A stretch of 62,891 bases of DNA from Bordetella parapertussis (GCA_943331295.2 CALQLA020000031.1:1-62891); one strand, 5' to 3'. Shown: positions 9,013 through 19,724, numbered from the stretch's first letter. The notes: generated from the sequence alone by a model not told the origin. Translations and numbers: made by a program.

Positions 9013-10833
9013 TCACTCGTTCGGCGCGTCGATGCGGACCTTCACGTAGCTGCCGGGCGCGGCTTCGATGACCTTCAGCTTGCCCTTGCCGGGCACGCGC
9101 GCGGCGACCTGCGGGCCGGCGTATTCGCCGAGCCAGTCGCGCCAATCGGTCCACCACGAGCCGTCGTGCTGCGCGGCGCCCACGAGCCAGTCGTCGGGAG
9201 ACTCGGGCAGCGCGTCGTTCGTCCAGTAGCCATACTTGTTTGCGGCCGGGGGGTTCACCATGCCCGCGATGTGGCCCGAGCCCGACAGCGTGAAGCGGCC
9301 CTTGCCGCGCATCAGCTGCGGCCCGGCGTAGGTCGCCTTCCACGGCGCGATGTGGTCCTCCATCGCCGACACGAAGTACGTGGGCACCGTCACCTTGCCG
9401 AGGTCGATCGGCACGCCGTCGAGCGTGAGGCCGCCCGGCTCCGACAGCCTGTTCTCGAGGTACATGTTGCGCAGGTAGAAGCTGTGCATCTTCGCCGGCA
9501 TCCGCGTCGAGTCGCAGTTCCAGTGCAGCAGGTCGAACGGGAACGGGTCGCGGCCCATCAGGTAGTTGTTGATGACGAACGACCAGATGAGGTCGTTGCC
9601 GCGGAGCATGTTGAAGGTCTCGGCCATTTCCGAGCCTTCGAGGAAGCCGCGCTCGATCATCCGCTTGTCGAGGTTGTCGAGCTGTCCCTCGTCGATGAAG
9701 ACGCCCAGCTCGCCGGGGTTCGCGAAGTCGGTGAGCGCCGTCATGAACGTCGCGCTCGCGATGCGCTTGTCCTTCTTCACCGCCATGTACGCGAGCGTCG
9801 CCGCGAGCAGCGTGCCGCCGAGGCAGTAGCCGATCACGTTGACGTCCTTCTCGCCGGTCGCCTTCTCGATCGCCGCCAGCGCCGCCAGCGGGCCTTCGGT
9901 CATGTAGGCGGCGAAGTCCTTCTCCGCGTGGCGCAGGTCCGGGTTGATCCACGAGATCACGAACACGGTGAGGCCCTGGTCGACCATCCACTTGATGAAC
10001 GAGTTCTTCTCGCGCAGGTCGAGGATGTAGTACTTGTTGATCCACGGCGGAATCAGCAGCACCGGCCGGCGCGCGACCTTGGCCGTCGTCGGCTCGTACT
10101 GGATCAGCTGCATCAGGTCGTCCTGGAACACGACCTTGCCCGGCGTGGTGGCGATGTTGACGCCGAGCTCGAAGGCCTTGGGATCGGTCATCGAGATCTT
10201 CAGCTGGCCGTTGCCGCGCTCGATGTCGCCCAGCAGGTTGTGCAGCCCCTTGACCAGGTTCTGGCCGCCGGTGGCGATCGTCTCGCGGAACACCTCGGGG
10301 TTCGTCAGCGCGAAGTTCGACGGCGCCATCGCGTCGATGTACTGGCGGGTGAAGAACTGCACCTTCTTCTGCGTCTCCGGCGTCAGGCCCTCGACGTCGG
10401 CGACGGCGTTCTGCAGCCAGCGCGACGCGATCAGGTACGACTGCTTGACGTAGTCGAACAGCGCGTGCTCCTGCCAGTCGTCATGCTTGAAGCGGCGGTC
10501 GCCCTTGTTCGGCTCGGCGATCGCGGCCGTCGGCGCGCCGAGCAGCTTCAGCGTCGACGACTGCCACAGGTTCATGTAGTCCCACCACAGCGTCATCTGC
10601 GCCTCGGCGAGGCCCCAGGGGTTCGCCATCATCTTCGCGGTCAGCTCGTGGAACGCCTTGGCGATGCCGAACTCGTCGGCCAGCATCGACTTGCCGGACT
10701 CGGCCTGCCGGGCCAGGAAGTCGCCGAGGAGCTTGGCGCTCTTCTCGGCGGCGGAGGCGAGCGATTCGGAGAGCGCGGCCGGGTCGAACCGGGGCCCTTC
10801 TGGCGCGGCGTTGGGTGCGGCGGAGCTGGACAT
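9013..10833 (-). CDS. phaC: Class I poly(3-hydroxyalkanoate) polymerase
   Basis: This granule-associated enzyme polymerises (R)-3-hydroxyacyl-CoA into polyhydroxyalkanoate. The 606-residue product has the N-terminal PhaC domain and an alpha/beta-hydrolase catalytic domain with the lipase-like box GYCLGG (nucleophile Cys, residue 337), the DHIAPW aspartate region and the catalytic His in SGSGHIAGMVNPP. PWINKYYILDL and WNCDSTRMP are also typical of class I synthases. An in-frame ATG at 10872 overlaps the upstream hydrolase's stop as ATGA and would add 13 residues; translational coupling from there is plausible. No phaA/phaB/phaR neighbours are present, although a thiolase lies at 13920. Confidence 0.93.
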   Translation of the reverse strand: MSSSAAPNAAPEGPRFDPAALSESLASAAEKSAKLLGDFLARQAESGKSMLADEFGIAKAFHELTAKMMANPWGLAEAQMTLWWDYMNLWQSSTLKLLGAPTAAIAEPNKGDRRFKHDDWQEHALFDYVKQSYLIASRWLQNAVADVEGLTPETQKKVQFFTRQYIDAMAPSNFALTNPEVFRETIATGGQNLVKGLHNLLGDIERGNGQLKISMTDPKAFELGVNIATTPGKVVFQDDLMQLIQYEPTTAKVARRPVLLIPPWINKYYILDLREKNSFIKWMVDQGLTVFVISWINPDLRHAEKDFAAYMTEGPLAALAAIEKATGEKDVNVIGYCLGGTLLAATLAYMAVKKDKRIASATFMTALTDFANPGELGVFIDEGQLDNLDKRMIERGFLEGSEMAETFNMLRGNDLIWSFVINNYLMGRDPFPFDLLHWNCDSTRMPAKMHSFYLRNMYLENRLSEPGGLTLDGVPIDLGKVTVPTYFVSAMEDHIAPWKATYAGPQLMRGKGRFTLSGSGHIAGMVNPPAANKYGYWTNDALPESPDDWLVGAAQHDGSWWTDWRDWLGEYAGPQVAARVPGKGKLKVIEAAPGSYVKVRIDAPNE

Positions 10834-10868
10834 CGGAAGGCCTCGTGCGGTCGGAAAGCGTGGACGGA

Positions 10869-11933
10869 TCATGCGGCGGCGGCGGCACGGTGCGTGAACT
10901 TCAGCGCGCCGTCCGGTCCGGCCTGCCGGTCGAGACGACCGGCGTGCCACAGGTAATTGAGGTGAGCGATGGCCTCGCCCATGGCGAAAAAGTGCTGCTG
11001 CAGGTCGAGCTCGCGCCGGAACAGCACCGGCAGCAGGTCGGCCGCGGACACGCCCGCCGGCGCGGCTGCGCTCACCGCTGCGACGAGCTCGTCGAGGCGC
11101 GCGGCGTGGTGCGCGCGCAGCTGCGCGGTGCGCAGCACGATCCCGCGGAACGGCAGCCCGTGCGAGGGCAGCACGAGCGTGTCCGGGGGCAGCGCGTCGA
11201 AGGCCGGCAGCGAGTCCAGGAACCGCCGCAGCGGGTCGCCGTCGGGCTCGACCGCCACCACGCTCACGTTGGTGCTGATGCGCGGCAGCAGCATGTCGCC
11301 CGAGATCAGCACGCCGCGCACGTCGCAGTGGAGCGACGCGTGTTCCGGCGAGTGGCCGTGGCCCTCGATCACGTGCCACCGGACGCCGCCGGCAGCCATC
11401 CGGTCGTCGGCCAGGATGCGCTCGAACGACGCGGGCAGTTCCTGCACGCCGCGCCGGTAATGGCTGCCGCGGCCGGCCAGCGCGGCAATGTTGTCCTCGG
11501 GCGTGCCGTGTCGCCGGAAGAGCGCCACGGTGGCCTCGGGTTGGTAGCCGCTGTGCCCGCCGGCCAGCGCGTGTGCCGTCAGGTACTCGGCGTGCGTCAT
11601 CGCGACGGGGCAGTCGAAGCGGGCGGCGAGCCACGCGGCGTTGCCGACGTGATCGGGGTGGCAGTGCGTGGCGATGATCCGCCGGACCGGATGGTGGCGG
11701 AGCGTGGTCGCGAAGTGCCGCTCCCAGAGCGCGCGCGTCGCCGCGTCGCCGTACCCGCAGTCGACCAGCGTGTAGCCGTCGGCCTCGGCGAGCAGCCACA
11801 GGTTGATGTGGTCGAGCGCGAACGGCAGCGGCATCCGCAGCCACAGGATTCCCGGCGCGACCTCGATCGTGGCGCCCGGCGCGGGCGGCCCGGAGAACGG
11901 GTAGTCGAGGACGGCGGGGAGGGGCGCGGACAT
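10869..11933 (-). CDS. MBL-fold metallo-hydrolase
   Basis: This is a 354-residue metallo-beta-lactamase-fold protein with the metal-binding HxHxDH motif in ATHCHPDHVGN, a second metal His in EGHGHSPEHASLH, the bridging Asp in LISGDMLLP, and a C-terminal extension similar to LACTB2/glyoxalase II-like hydrolases (HLNYLWHAGRL, a helix-turn-helix-like end). The substrate is not deducible. The ATG at 11933 is chosen because the longer open frame (to 12092) would begin inside the promoter at 12071–12099. The stop overlaps a possible phaC start (ATGA), so the two genes are probably one transcript. Confidence 0.85.
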   Translation of the reverse strand: MSAPLPAVLDYPFSGPPAPGATIEVAPGILWLRMPLPFALDHINLWLLAEADGYTLVDCGYGDAATRALWERHFATTLRHHPVRRIIATHCHPDHVGNAAWLAARFDCPVAMTHAEYLTAHALAGGHSGYQPEATVALFRRHGTPEDNIAALAGRGSHYRRGVQELPASFERILADDRMAAGGVRWHVIEGHGHSPEHASLHCDVRGVLISGDMLLPRISTNVSVVAVEPDGDPLRRFLDSLPAFDALPPDTLVLPSHGLPFRGIVLRTAQLRAHHAARLDELVAAVSAAAPAGVSAADLLPVLFRRELDLQQHFFAMGEAIAHLNYLWHAGRLDRQAGPDGALKFTHRAAAAA

Positions 11934-12070
11934 GGGGTGGGGGACGGAAGGGACGCGTACGGGAGGTGTCGCGTCAGGAACTGGCGCGGCGGCCCGTGAC
12001 TGCCGCGCGGCGCTCGACGGAGAATGCGCGTCGCCGGCGCGGCGACCCACCCAGATTTGTGCAGCGCACC

Positions 12071-12099
12071 ATAATCGACCAAGCCGCGGCAACTGTCAA
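12071..12099 (-). promoter_or_regulatory. Sigma-70-type promoter for the MBL hydrolase–phaC unit
   Basis: On the minus strand a perfect -35 TTGACA (complement of 12094–12099) is followed after exactly 17 nt by GATTAT (complement of 12071–12076), a 4/6 match to the -10 consensus. Transcription would start near 12064 and read the hydrolase gene at 11933, leaving a leader of about 130 nt. Confidence 0.65.
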
Positions 12100-12204
12100 G
12101 CCGGCATGGTAGCTTTCCGGCGCATTCTGTCGCTCCCTGACCCGGGCATGCCCGCCGCCCCGCCCCGCCCCGCCGTCGCCGCCAGGATCCGCGCCTTCGA
12201 CGGC

Positions 12205-12591
12205 ATGCCGGCCACGTTCACGCTCTCCGAGCACGCCTGCGAGTTCGCGCTGACGACGCGGGCCATCCGCTTCTACGAGGACGAGGGCCTGCTGGCGCCG
12301 CTGCGCCGCGGCCGCGCGCGCATCTACAGCGAGCGGGAACGCGTGCGGATCAAGCTGATCCTGCGGGGCAAGCGGCTCGGACTGTCGCTGTCCGAGATCC
12401 GCGAGCTCTTCGGCCTGTACGCGGCGACGAACAACGAGCGCTCGCAGCTTGCAAAATTCCTGGTGATGCTGGCCGACCGCCGCGCGATGCTCCACCGGCA
12501 GCGCGAGGACATCGACGTCGTGCCGGCGGAGATCGCGATCATCGAGCGCGACTGCCGGCGTCGGCTGAAACCGCCGCGCAGCGCCGATTGA
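12205..12591 (+). CDS. liuR: MerR-family transcriptional regulator LiuR
   Basis: The 128-residue product has a MerR helix-turn-helix at its N-terminus (TFTLSEHACEFALTTRAIRFYEDEGLLAPLRRGRARIYS, about 4–45) and the LiuR-like RVRIKLILRGKRLGLSLSEIRELFGLY, followed by a dimerisation coiled coil and a short tail. In proteobacteria LiuR controls branched-chain amino acid (leucine/isovalerate) degradation; the effector is not settled for this protein. The gene immediately precedes liuA, and the probable operator overlaps its stop codon. The start is chosen at the ATG giving the usual short N-terminus; the frame is open further upstream, but that part is low-complexity. Confidence 0.87.
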   Translation: MPATFTLSEHACEFALTTRAIRFYEDEGLLAPLRRGRARIYSERERVRIKLILRGKRLGLSLSEIRELFGLYAATNNERSQLAKFLVMLADRRAMLHRQREDIDVVPAEIAIIERDCRRRLKPPRSAD

Positions 12592-12616
12592 CGTTGAAGT
12601 AAACGCAATCTACAGT
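12588..12616 (+). promoter_or_regulatory. Probable LiuR operator and liu promoter
   Basis: An imperfect palindrome, TTGACGTT-N5-AAACGCAA (12588–12608; 6 of 8 positions symmetric), overlaps a promoter-like pair: -35 TTGACG at 12588–12593 and -10 TACAGT at 12611–12616, spacer 17 nt. It overlaps the liuR TGA (12589–12591) and lies about 110 nt upstream of the liuA ATG. The sequence resembles the TTGACGTTnACGTAAACG-type LiuR motif as I remember it; that match was not computed. Confidence 0.6.
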
Positions 12617-12726
12617 TGTGGGCTGCGTTTTCATCCGTGGCGTCGGGGCCCCGCGCCGCGGCATCCGCCCGCATTCCCTCCGCGCCCATGACCGCCGCGA
12701 ACGCGCCGCCAACCAGGAAACCCGCA

Positions 12727-13905
12727 ATGCAAGACTTTCCCGCGCTGGGCTTCGGCCTCGGCGAGACCATCGACATGCTGCGCGCGACGGTGCGGCAGTT
12801 CGCAGCGGACGAGATCGCGCCCCGGGCGGCCGGCATCGACCGCGACAATGCGTTCCCGCCCGACCTGTGGCGCAAGATGGGCGACCTGGGACTCCTCGGC
12901 ATCACGGTGGACGAGGAACACGGCGGCACCGCGATGGGCTACCTCGCGCACATCGTCGCGATGGAGGAGTTGAGCCGCGCCTCGGCGGCGGTCGGGTTGT
13001 CGTACGGCGCGCACTCGAACCTGTGCGTCAACCAGATCAGCCGGAACGGCAGCGACGCGCAGAAGCGGAAGTACCTGCCGCGGCTCGTCAGCGGCGAGCA
13101 CGTCGGCGCGCTGGCGATGAGCGAACCCGGCGCCGGTTCCGACGTGGTTTCGATGCGGCTCACCGCGGTGCGCCGCGGCGACGGCACCGACGCGCCCTAC
13201 GTGCTCAACGGCAGCAAGATGTGGATCACCAACGGCCCCGATGCCGACACGCTCGTGGTCTACGCGAAGACCGACCCCGCCGCCGGCGCGCGCGGCATCA
13301 CCGCGTTCATCGTCGAGAAGGGAATGCCCGGTTTCTCGACCGCGCCCAAGCTCGACAAGCTCGGCATGCGCGGCTCGAACACCTGCGAACTCGTGTTCCA
13401 GGACTGCGAGGTGCCGGCCGCGAACGTCCTGGCGCAGGAAGGCCGCGGCGTGACCGTGCTGATGAGCGGGCTCGACTACGAGCGCGCGGTGCTGGCCGGC
13501 GGCCCGATCGGCATCATGGCGGCGTGCATGGACGTCGTGCTGCCCTACGTGCACGAGCGCAGCCAGTTCGGCCAGCCGATCGGCGAGTTCCAGCTGATGC
13601 AGGGCAAGCTCGCCGACATGTACACGACGATGAACGCCTGCCGCGCCTACGTGTACGCGGTGGGGCAGGCCTGCGACCGCGGCGAGACGACGCGCAAGGA
13701 CGCCGCCGGCGCCATCCTGTACGCCGCGGAAAAGGCGACGTGGATGGCGGGCGAGGCGATCCAGTGCCTGGGCGGCAACGGCTACATCAACGACTACGCG
13801 ACCGGCCGGCTGTGGCGTGACGCCAAGCTCTACGAGATCGGCGCGGGCACCAGCGAGATCCGCCGGATGCTGATCGGGCGCGAACTCTTCAACGAAACCA
13901 AATAG
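12727..13905 (+). CDS. liuA: Isovaleryl-CoA dehydrogenase
   Basis: This FAD enzyme oxidises isovaleryl-CoA to 3-methylcrotonyl-CoA in leucine degradation. The 392-residue product has the acyl-CoA dehydrogenase domains in order (N-terminal helical, beta domain with [15 protein letters not shown]-terminal helical). The catalytic Glu is at the isovaleryl-CoA-dehydrogenase position, LDYE252RAVLAGG, rather than at the usual C-terminal position. This supports the substrate call. [12 protein letters not shown] and [17 protein letters not shown] are also typical. The ATG has an AGGAAA ribosome-binding site. It is the first enzyme gene after liuR. Confidence 0.95.
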   Translation: MQDFPALGFGLGETIDMLRATVRQFAADEIAPRAAGIDRDNAFPPDLWRKMGDLGLLGITVDEEHGGTAMGYLAHIVAMEELSRASAAVGLSYGAHSNLCVNQISRNGSDAQKRKYLPRLVSGEHVGALAMSEPGAGSDVVSMRLTAVRRGDGTDAPYVLNGSKMWITNGPDADTLVVYAKTDPAAGARGITAFIVEKGMPGFSTAPKLDKLGMRGSNTCELVFQDCEVPAANVLAQEGRGVTVLMSGLDYERAVLAGGPIGIMAACMDVVLPYVHERSQFGQPIGEFQLMQGKLADMYTTMNACRAYVYAVGQACDRGETTRKDAAGAILYAAEKATWMAGEAIQCLGGNGYINDYATGRLWRDAKLYEIGAGTSEIRRMLIGRELFNETK

Positions 13906-13919
13906 CGGCAGGACCCATC

Positions 13920-15104
13920 ATGCAGAACGATCCCATCGTCATCGTCGGCGCCGCGCGCACCCCCATGGGCGGCTTCCAGGGCGCCTTCTCGTCGCTGACC
14001 GCGAGCGAGCTGGGCGCCACGGCGATCCGCGCCGCGGTCGCGCGCGCCGGCATTGCGCCCGCCGACGTGCAGGAAGTGATCATGGGCAACGTGCTGCCCG
14101 CGGGGCAGGGCCAGGCACCGGCGCGGCAGGCGTCGATCAAGGCCGGGCTGCCGCTCGCCGTCGGCTGCACCACCGTCAACAAGATGTGCGGCTCGGCGAT
14201 GAAGGCGGCGATGCTCGCGCACGACCTCATCGTCGCCGGCAGCAACGAGATCGTGGTCGCGGGCGGCATGGAGAGCATGACCAACGCGCCGTACCTGATG
14301 CCTAAGGCGCGCGCCGGCTACCGGATGGGGCACCAGACCGTCTACGACCACATGTTCCTCGACGGCCTCGAGGACGCCTACGAGAAGGGCCGGCTGATGG
14401 GCGCTTTCGCAGAGGATGCCGCGGAGCGCTACCAGTTCACGCGCGAGGCGCAGGATGCGTTCGCGCTCGCCTCGCTCCAACGCGCGCTGGCCGCCAACAA
14501 CGACGGCACGTTCGCGTGGGAAATCGCGCCGCTGACCGTCAGCGGCCGCCGCGGCGACGAGGTCTTTGAGCGCGACGAGCAGCCGGCCAAGGCGAGCCCC
14601 GACAAGATCCCGACGCTGAAGCCCGCGTTCCGGAAGGACGGCACCGTGACGGCTGCCAACTCGAGCTCGATCTCGGACGGCGCCGCGGCGCTGGTGCTGA
14701 TGCGGCGCTCGACCGCCGAGCGGCGGGGCCTCTCGCCGCTGGCGGTGATCGTCGAGCACGCGACCTACGCGCACGAGCCGGGGCTCTTCACCACGGCCCC
14801 GGTCGGCGCCATCCGCAGCCTCTACGCCAAGACCGGATGGACGACCGCCGACGTCGACCTGTTCGAGATCAACGAGGCCTTCGCCGTCGTCACGATGGTG
14901 GCGATGAAGGACTTGGGGATCGCGCACGACCGCGTCAACGTCCACGGCGGCGCGTGCGCGCTGGGCCACCCGATCGGCGCCTCCGGCGCGCGCATCATCG
15001 TCACGCTGCTGGGCGCCCTGCGCAAGCAGGGGAAGAAGCGCGGCGTCGCCAGCCTGTGCATCGGCGGCGGCGAGGCGACGGCGATGGCGATCGAGCTGTG
15101 CTGA
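13920..15104 (+). CDS. atoB: Acetyl-CoA C-acetyltransferase (thiolase)
   Basis: This 394-residue thiolase has active-site Cys90 in [13 protein letters not shown], the NEAFA motif, the [16 protein letters not shown]is region and the C-terminal [11 protein letters not shown]ys. It would interconvert two acetyl-CoA with acetoacetyl-CoA. In the liu cluster it probably handles acetoacetyl-CoA derived from acetoacetate after the HMG-CoA lyase step, and it could also feed PHA synthesis. It starts 14 nt after liuA and ends 10 nt before the next acyl-CoA dehydrogenase. The symbol is by function; phaA would be equally defensible. Confidence 0.9.
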   Translation: MQNDPIVIVGAARTPMGGFQGAFSSLTASELGATAIRAAVARAGIAPADVQEVIMGNVLPAGQGQAPARQASIKAGLPLAVGCTTVNKMCGSAMKAAMLAHDLIVAGSNEIVVAGGMESMTNAPYLMPKARAGYRMGHQTVYDHMFLDGLEDAYEKGRLMGAFAEDAAERYQFTREAQDAFALASLQRALAANNDGTFAWEIAPLTVSGRRGDEVFERDEQPAKASPDKIPTLKPAFRKDGTVTAANSSSISDGAAALVLMRRSTAERRGLSPLAVIVEHATYAHEPGLFTTAPVGAIRSLYAKTGWTTADVDLFEINEAFAVVTMVAMKDLGIAHDRVNVHGGACALGHPIGASGARIIVTLLGALRKQGKKRGVASLCIGGGEATAMAIELC

Positions 15105-15114
15105 TCGAGCGCGC

Positions 15115-16248
15115 ATGCTGCTGACCGACGAGCAGGTGCTGGTGCGCGACGCGATGCGCGCGTTCGCGCAGGGCGAGCTCGCGCCGCATGCCGCGGCGTG
15201 GGATCGCGACCACGCGTTTCCGGGCGCGGCGCTGAAGGCGCTGGGCGGCCTCGGCGCGCTGGGCATGGTGGTACCGGAGGCCTGGGGCGGCGCGGGGATG
15301 GACTACGTGTCGCTGGCGCTGGCCGTGGAGGAAATTGCCGCGGGGGACGGCGCGACGTCGACGATCGTCAGCGTGCAGAACTCGGTCGTCTGCGGCCCGC
15401 TGCTGGCCTACGGCACCGACCTCCAGAAGGAGAAATACCTGAAGCCGCTGGCGAGAGGCGAGGCGATCGGCTGCTTCTGCCTCACCGAGCCGCAGGCGGG
15501 GTCGGACGCCGGCGCGATCACCACGCGCGCCGGGAAGCGCGGCGCGAACTGGGTGTTGAACGGCGTCAAGCAGTTCATCACCAGCGGCAGGAACGCCGAC
15601 GTCGCGATCGTGTTCGCCGTCACCGACAAGGCGGCGGGCAAGCGCGGCATCTCGGCGTTCATCGTCGACACGTCGACGCCGGGCTACGTCGTCGCGCGGA
15701 TCGAGGACAAGCTGGGCCAGCGCGCGTCCGACACGGCGCAGATCGTGTTCGACAACTGCGAGATCCCCGCGGCGAACCTGCTCGGCCGCGAGGGCGAGGG
15801 CTACAAGATCGCGCTGTCGAACCTCGAGGCGGGCCGCATCGGCATCGCCGCGCAGGCGGTAGGCATGGCCCGCGCGGCGTTCGACGCGGCGCTCGTCTTC
15901 GCCCGCGAGCGCGTCGCGTTCGGCAAGCCGATCTCCGAGCAGCAGGCGGTCAACTTCAAGCTCGCCGACATGGCCACCGAAATCGAGGCGGCACGCCAGC
16001 TCGTGCTGCACGCGGCGGCGCTGAAGGACGGGAACCTGCCGTGCCTCAAGGAGGCGTCGATGGCCAAGCTCTTCGCGTCGGAAATGGCGGAGCGCGTGTG
16101 CTCCGCCGCGATCCAGGTCCACGGCGGGTACGGCTACGTCACCGATTTCCCCGTCGAGCGGATCTACCGCGACGTCCGCGTCTGCCAGATCTACGAAGGC
16201 ACCAGCGAAATCCAGCGGCTGGTGATCGGCCGCGCCGTCGCCGGCTGA
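15115..16248 (+). CDS. Acyl-CoA dehydrogenase (short-chain type)
   Basis: This 377-residue FAD acyl-CoA dehydrogenase has [15 protein letters not shown] in the beta domain and the catalytic Glu at the usual C-terminal position (residue 361, [16 protein letters not shown]). It differs from liuA in that placement, so it is not a second isovaleryl-CoA dehydrogenase. Short- or branched-chain acyl-CoA is the likely substrate class, but the exact one cannot be read from sequence. Its location inside the liu cluster suggests a role in branched-chain amino acid or short fatty acid breakdown. Confidence 0.9.
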   Translation: MLLTDEQVLVRDAMRAFAQGELAPHAAAWDRDHAFPGAALKALGGLGALGMVVPEAWGGAGMDYVSLALAVEEIAAGDGATSTIVSVQNSVVCGPLLAYGTDLQKEKYLKPLARGEAIGCFCLTEPQAGSDAGAITTRAGKRGANWVLNGVKQFITSGRNADVAIVFAVTDKAAGKRGISAFIVDTSTPGYVVARIEDKLGQRASDTAQIVFDNCEIPAANLLGREGEGYKIALSNLEAGRIGIAAQAVGMARAAFDAALVFARERVAFGKPISEQQAVNFKLADMATEIEAARQLVLHAAALKDGNLPCLKEASMAKLFASEMAERVCSAAIQVHGGYGYVTDFPVERIYRDVRVCQIYEGTSEIQRLVIGRAVAG

Positions 16249-16284
16249 CCGGCGGCCGCCTCCAACGCACGTTCCGAGGACACC

Positions 16285-16890
16285 ATGCCCGCCCTGATCG
16301 ACTTCTACTTCGATTTCTCGTCGCCGTACGGATACCTCGCGGCAATGAAGATCGACGCGCTGGCCGCGCGCCACGGGCGCGCCGTCGACTGGCACCCGCT
16401 GCTGCTCGGCGTGGTGTTCAAGGAGACCGGCGGCACGCCGCTGACGCAGGTGCCGATCAAGGGCGACTATTCGCGGCGCGACTTCGCGCGGAGCGCGCGC
16501 TTCCACGGCATCACCGATTTCCGGATGCCGGCGAAATTCCCGATCCCGTCGCAGTCGCCGTCGCGCGTCGTGCTGTGGCTGAAGGCGACGAATCCCGCGC
16601 TCGCGGCCACCGTGGCCCGTGCGCTCTATCGCGCCTATTTCGTCGACGGCGTCGACATCTCGTCGCCGGACGAGGCCGCCGCGGTGGCGGCGAAGGCGGG
16701 CGTCGACCCGGCAGCGGCGCGCGCCGCGATCGACGATCCCGAGGTCAAGGAGGCGCTGAAGCGCGAGGTCGCCGCGGCGATGGCGCGCGGCGTGTTCGGC
16801 TCGCCGTTCGTCATCGTCGACGGGGAGCCGTTCTGGGGCATCGACCGCTTCGACCAGCTCGAGCGCTGGCTCGCCACCGGGGGGTTCTGA
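16285..16890 (+). CDS. DsbA-fold 2-hydroxychromene-2-carboxylate isomerase family protein (1)
   Basis: This 201-residue cytoplasmic thioredoxin-fold protein is of the HCCA isomerase/kappa-class GST type: IDFYFDFSSPYGYLAAMKI at the start (SSP in place of the CxxC), a helical insertion, and GVFGSPFVIVDGEPFWGIDRFDQLERWL at the end. The named reaction belongs to naphthalene degradation, for which there are no other genes here, so glutathione-dependent isomerisation or detoxification is a safer description. A second family member is at 24635, also within the cluster. Confidence 0.85.
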   Translation: MPALIDFYFDFSSPYGYLAAMKIDALAARHGRAVDWHPLLLGVVFKETGGTPLTQVPIKGDYSRRDFARSARFHGITDFRMPAKFPIPSQSPSRVVLWLKATNPALAATVARALYRAYFVDGVDISSPDEAAAVAAKAGVDPAAARAAIDDPEVKEALKREVAAAMARGVFGSPFVIVDGEPFWGIDRFDQLERWLATGGF

Positions 16891-16894
16891 CGCC

Positions 16895-17116
16895 ATGGCC
16901 GAGTACACGCTCCTCTGCTTCGCGCAATCCGGCAACGCGTACAAGCCGGCGCTCGCATCGGCACGGGCCGGCTGCCTGTTCCGGCCCGACGAGATCGGCG
17001 TAGACTGGGCCGCCTACCCGGCCATCGCGTCCTGGCTCGCGCGGATCGAGGACCGGCCGGGCTGGGTGCATCCCTACCGCCTGATGCCCGGCCACCCGCT
17101 GCCGGCCACGGCCTGA
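16895..17116 (+). pseudogene. Glutathione S-transferase remnant (in-frame internal deletion)
   Basis: The 73-codon frame begins with a GST N-terminal beta-alpha element (MAEYTLLCFAQSGNAYKPAL) and after about a dozen residues passes into a GST C-terminal end (FRPDEIGVDWAAYPAIASWL...[16 protein letters not shown]). Full-length relatives are about 200 residues, so some 130 residues, including most of the glutathione site and the all-helical domain, are missing with the frame preserved. It starts 4 nt after the isomerase gene. Probably non-functional, though the frame is open with normal codon use. A short natural protein is less likely. Confidence 0.65.
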
Positions 17117-17135
17117 CCGGACCCGCGGCGCGACC

Positions 17136-18743
<1,608 letters not shown>

Positions 18744-18753
18744 GGCACATGCG

Positions 18754-19719
18754 ATGAAAGCGAAGAACAAGCCCGCCGACAAGGCGGCCCCTAAGGGGAA
18801 GGCGGCCCCTAAGGGGAAGGCGGCACCGAAGGCGAAGGCTGCCGCGAAGAAGGCGGCGGGTGCCGCGAAGAAGCCGAAGGCCGGCGGAAAGAAGGCGAAG
18901 GCCGGCGCGGCGCCGGCGCCTTACACGACGATCGAGGTCGACCTGCGCGAAGGCATCGCGCTGATCGCGCTGACCCGGCCCGACGTGCACAACGCGTTCA
19001 ACGAGACGATGATCGCGGAGCTGACCGACGCGTTCGTCGCCGCGGATGCCGACGACGCGGTGCGCGCCGTCATCCTGCTGGGCGACGGCCGCAGCTTCTG
19101 CGCCGGGGCCGACGTCAACTGGATGCAGAAGATGGCGGGCTACGACGAAGCCGGGAACCGCGCCGACGCGATGACGCTCGCCACGATGCTGCGCACGCTG
19201 GCCGGGCTGTCGAAGCCGACGATCGCGCGCGTCCACGGCGCGGCGCTGGGCGGCGGCGTCGGGCTCGTCGCCTGCTGCGACATCGCGATCGCGGCGGCCG
19301 AGGCGACGTTCTCGCTGTCCGAGGCGCGGCTCGGGCTCATCCCCGCGACCATCAGCCCGTACGTGATCGAGGCCATTGGCGCGCGGCAGGCGCGGCGCTA
19401 CTTCCTCACCGCGGAACGGTTCACCGCGGCGGAGGCCTACCGGATCGGGCTCGTCCACGACATCGTGCCTGCCGACGAGCTCGACGGCAGGATCAACGAG
19501 ATTCTCGGCCCGCTGCTGCTCGCCGGGCCGCGCGCGCAGGCGGCGGCGAAGGCGCTGATCCGGGCCGTCGCGCACCACAAAATCGACGCCGGGATCGTCG
19601 CCGACACGGCCGATCGCATCGCGGCGATCCGCGTGTCGCCGGAGGGCCGCGAAGGCATCGCGGCGTTCCTCGAGAAACGGTCCGCGGCGTGGGTGCCGCC
19701 GCTGTTGCGGACGCGATAA
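18754..19719 (+). CDS. liuC: Methylglutaconyl-CoA hydratase (enoyl-CoA hydratase family) with Lys/Ala/Pro-rich N-terminal tail
   Basis: This crotonase-fold enzyme hydrates 3-methylglutaconyl-CoA to HMG-CoA. The catalytic part (about residues 60–321) has SFCAGADVNWMQKM (oxyanion hole) and HGAALGGGVGLVACCDIAIA, normal for the family at about 260 residues. In front is an unusual tail of nearly 60 residues made almost only of Lys, Ala, Pro and Gly (KxAxK pattern, like bacterial histone-H1/AlgP tails). It is encoded partly by two exact 18-bp tandem copies at 18781–18798 and 18799–18816. No internal Met before the domain offers a tail-less start. DUF4126 follows after 5 nt. Confidence 0.9.
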   Translation: MKAKNKPADKAAPKGKAAPKGKAAPKAKAAAKKAAGAAKKPKAGGKKAKAGAAPAPYTTIEVDLREGIALIALTRPDVHNAFNETMIAELTDAFVAADADDAVRAVILLGDGRSFCAGADVNWMQKMAGYDEAGNRADAMTLATMLRTLAGLSKPTIARVHGAALGGGVGLVACCDIAIAAAEATFSLSEARLGLIPATISPYVIEAIGARQARRYFLTAERFTAAEAYRIGLVHDIVPADELDGRINEILGPLLLAGPRAQAAAKALIRAVAHHKIDAGIVADTADRIAAIRVSPEGREGIAAFLEKRSAAWVPPLLRTR

Positions 19720-19724
19720 GCCCG

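Noticed and set aside
8809..10956. A forward open frame of about 700 codons antisense to phaC
   Set aside because: Its translation is His/Arg/Val-rich without motifs; the minus strand carries a complete PHA synthase with catalytic residues.
12034..12092. A longer start for the MBL hydrolase (to 12092)
   Set aside because: It would begin inside the TTGACA/GATTAT promoter and add an Arg/Ala-rich stretch not seen in the family.
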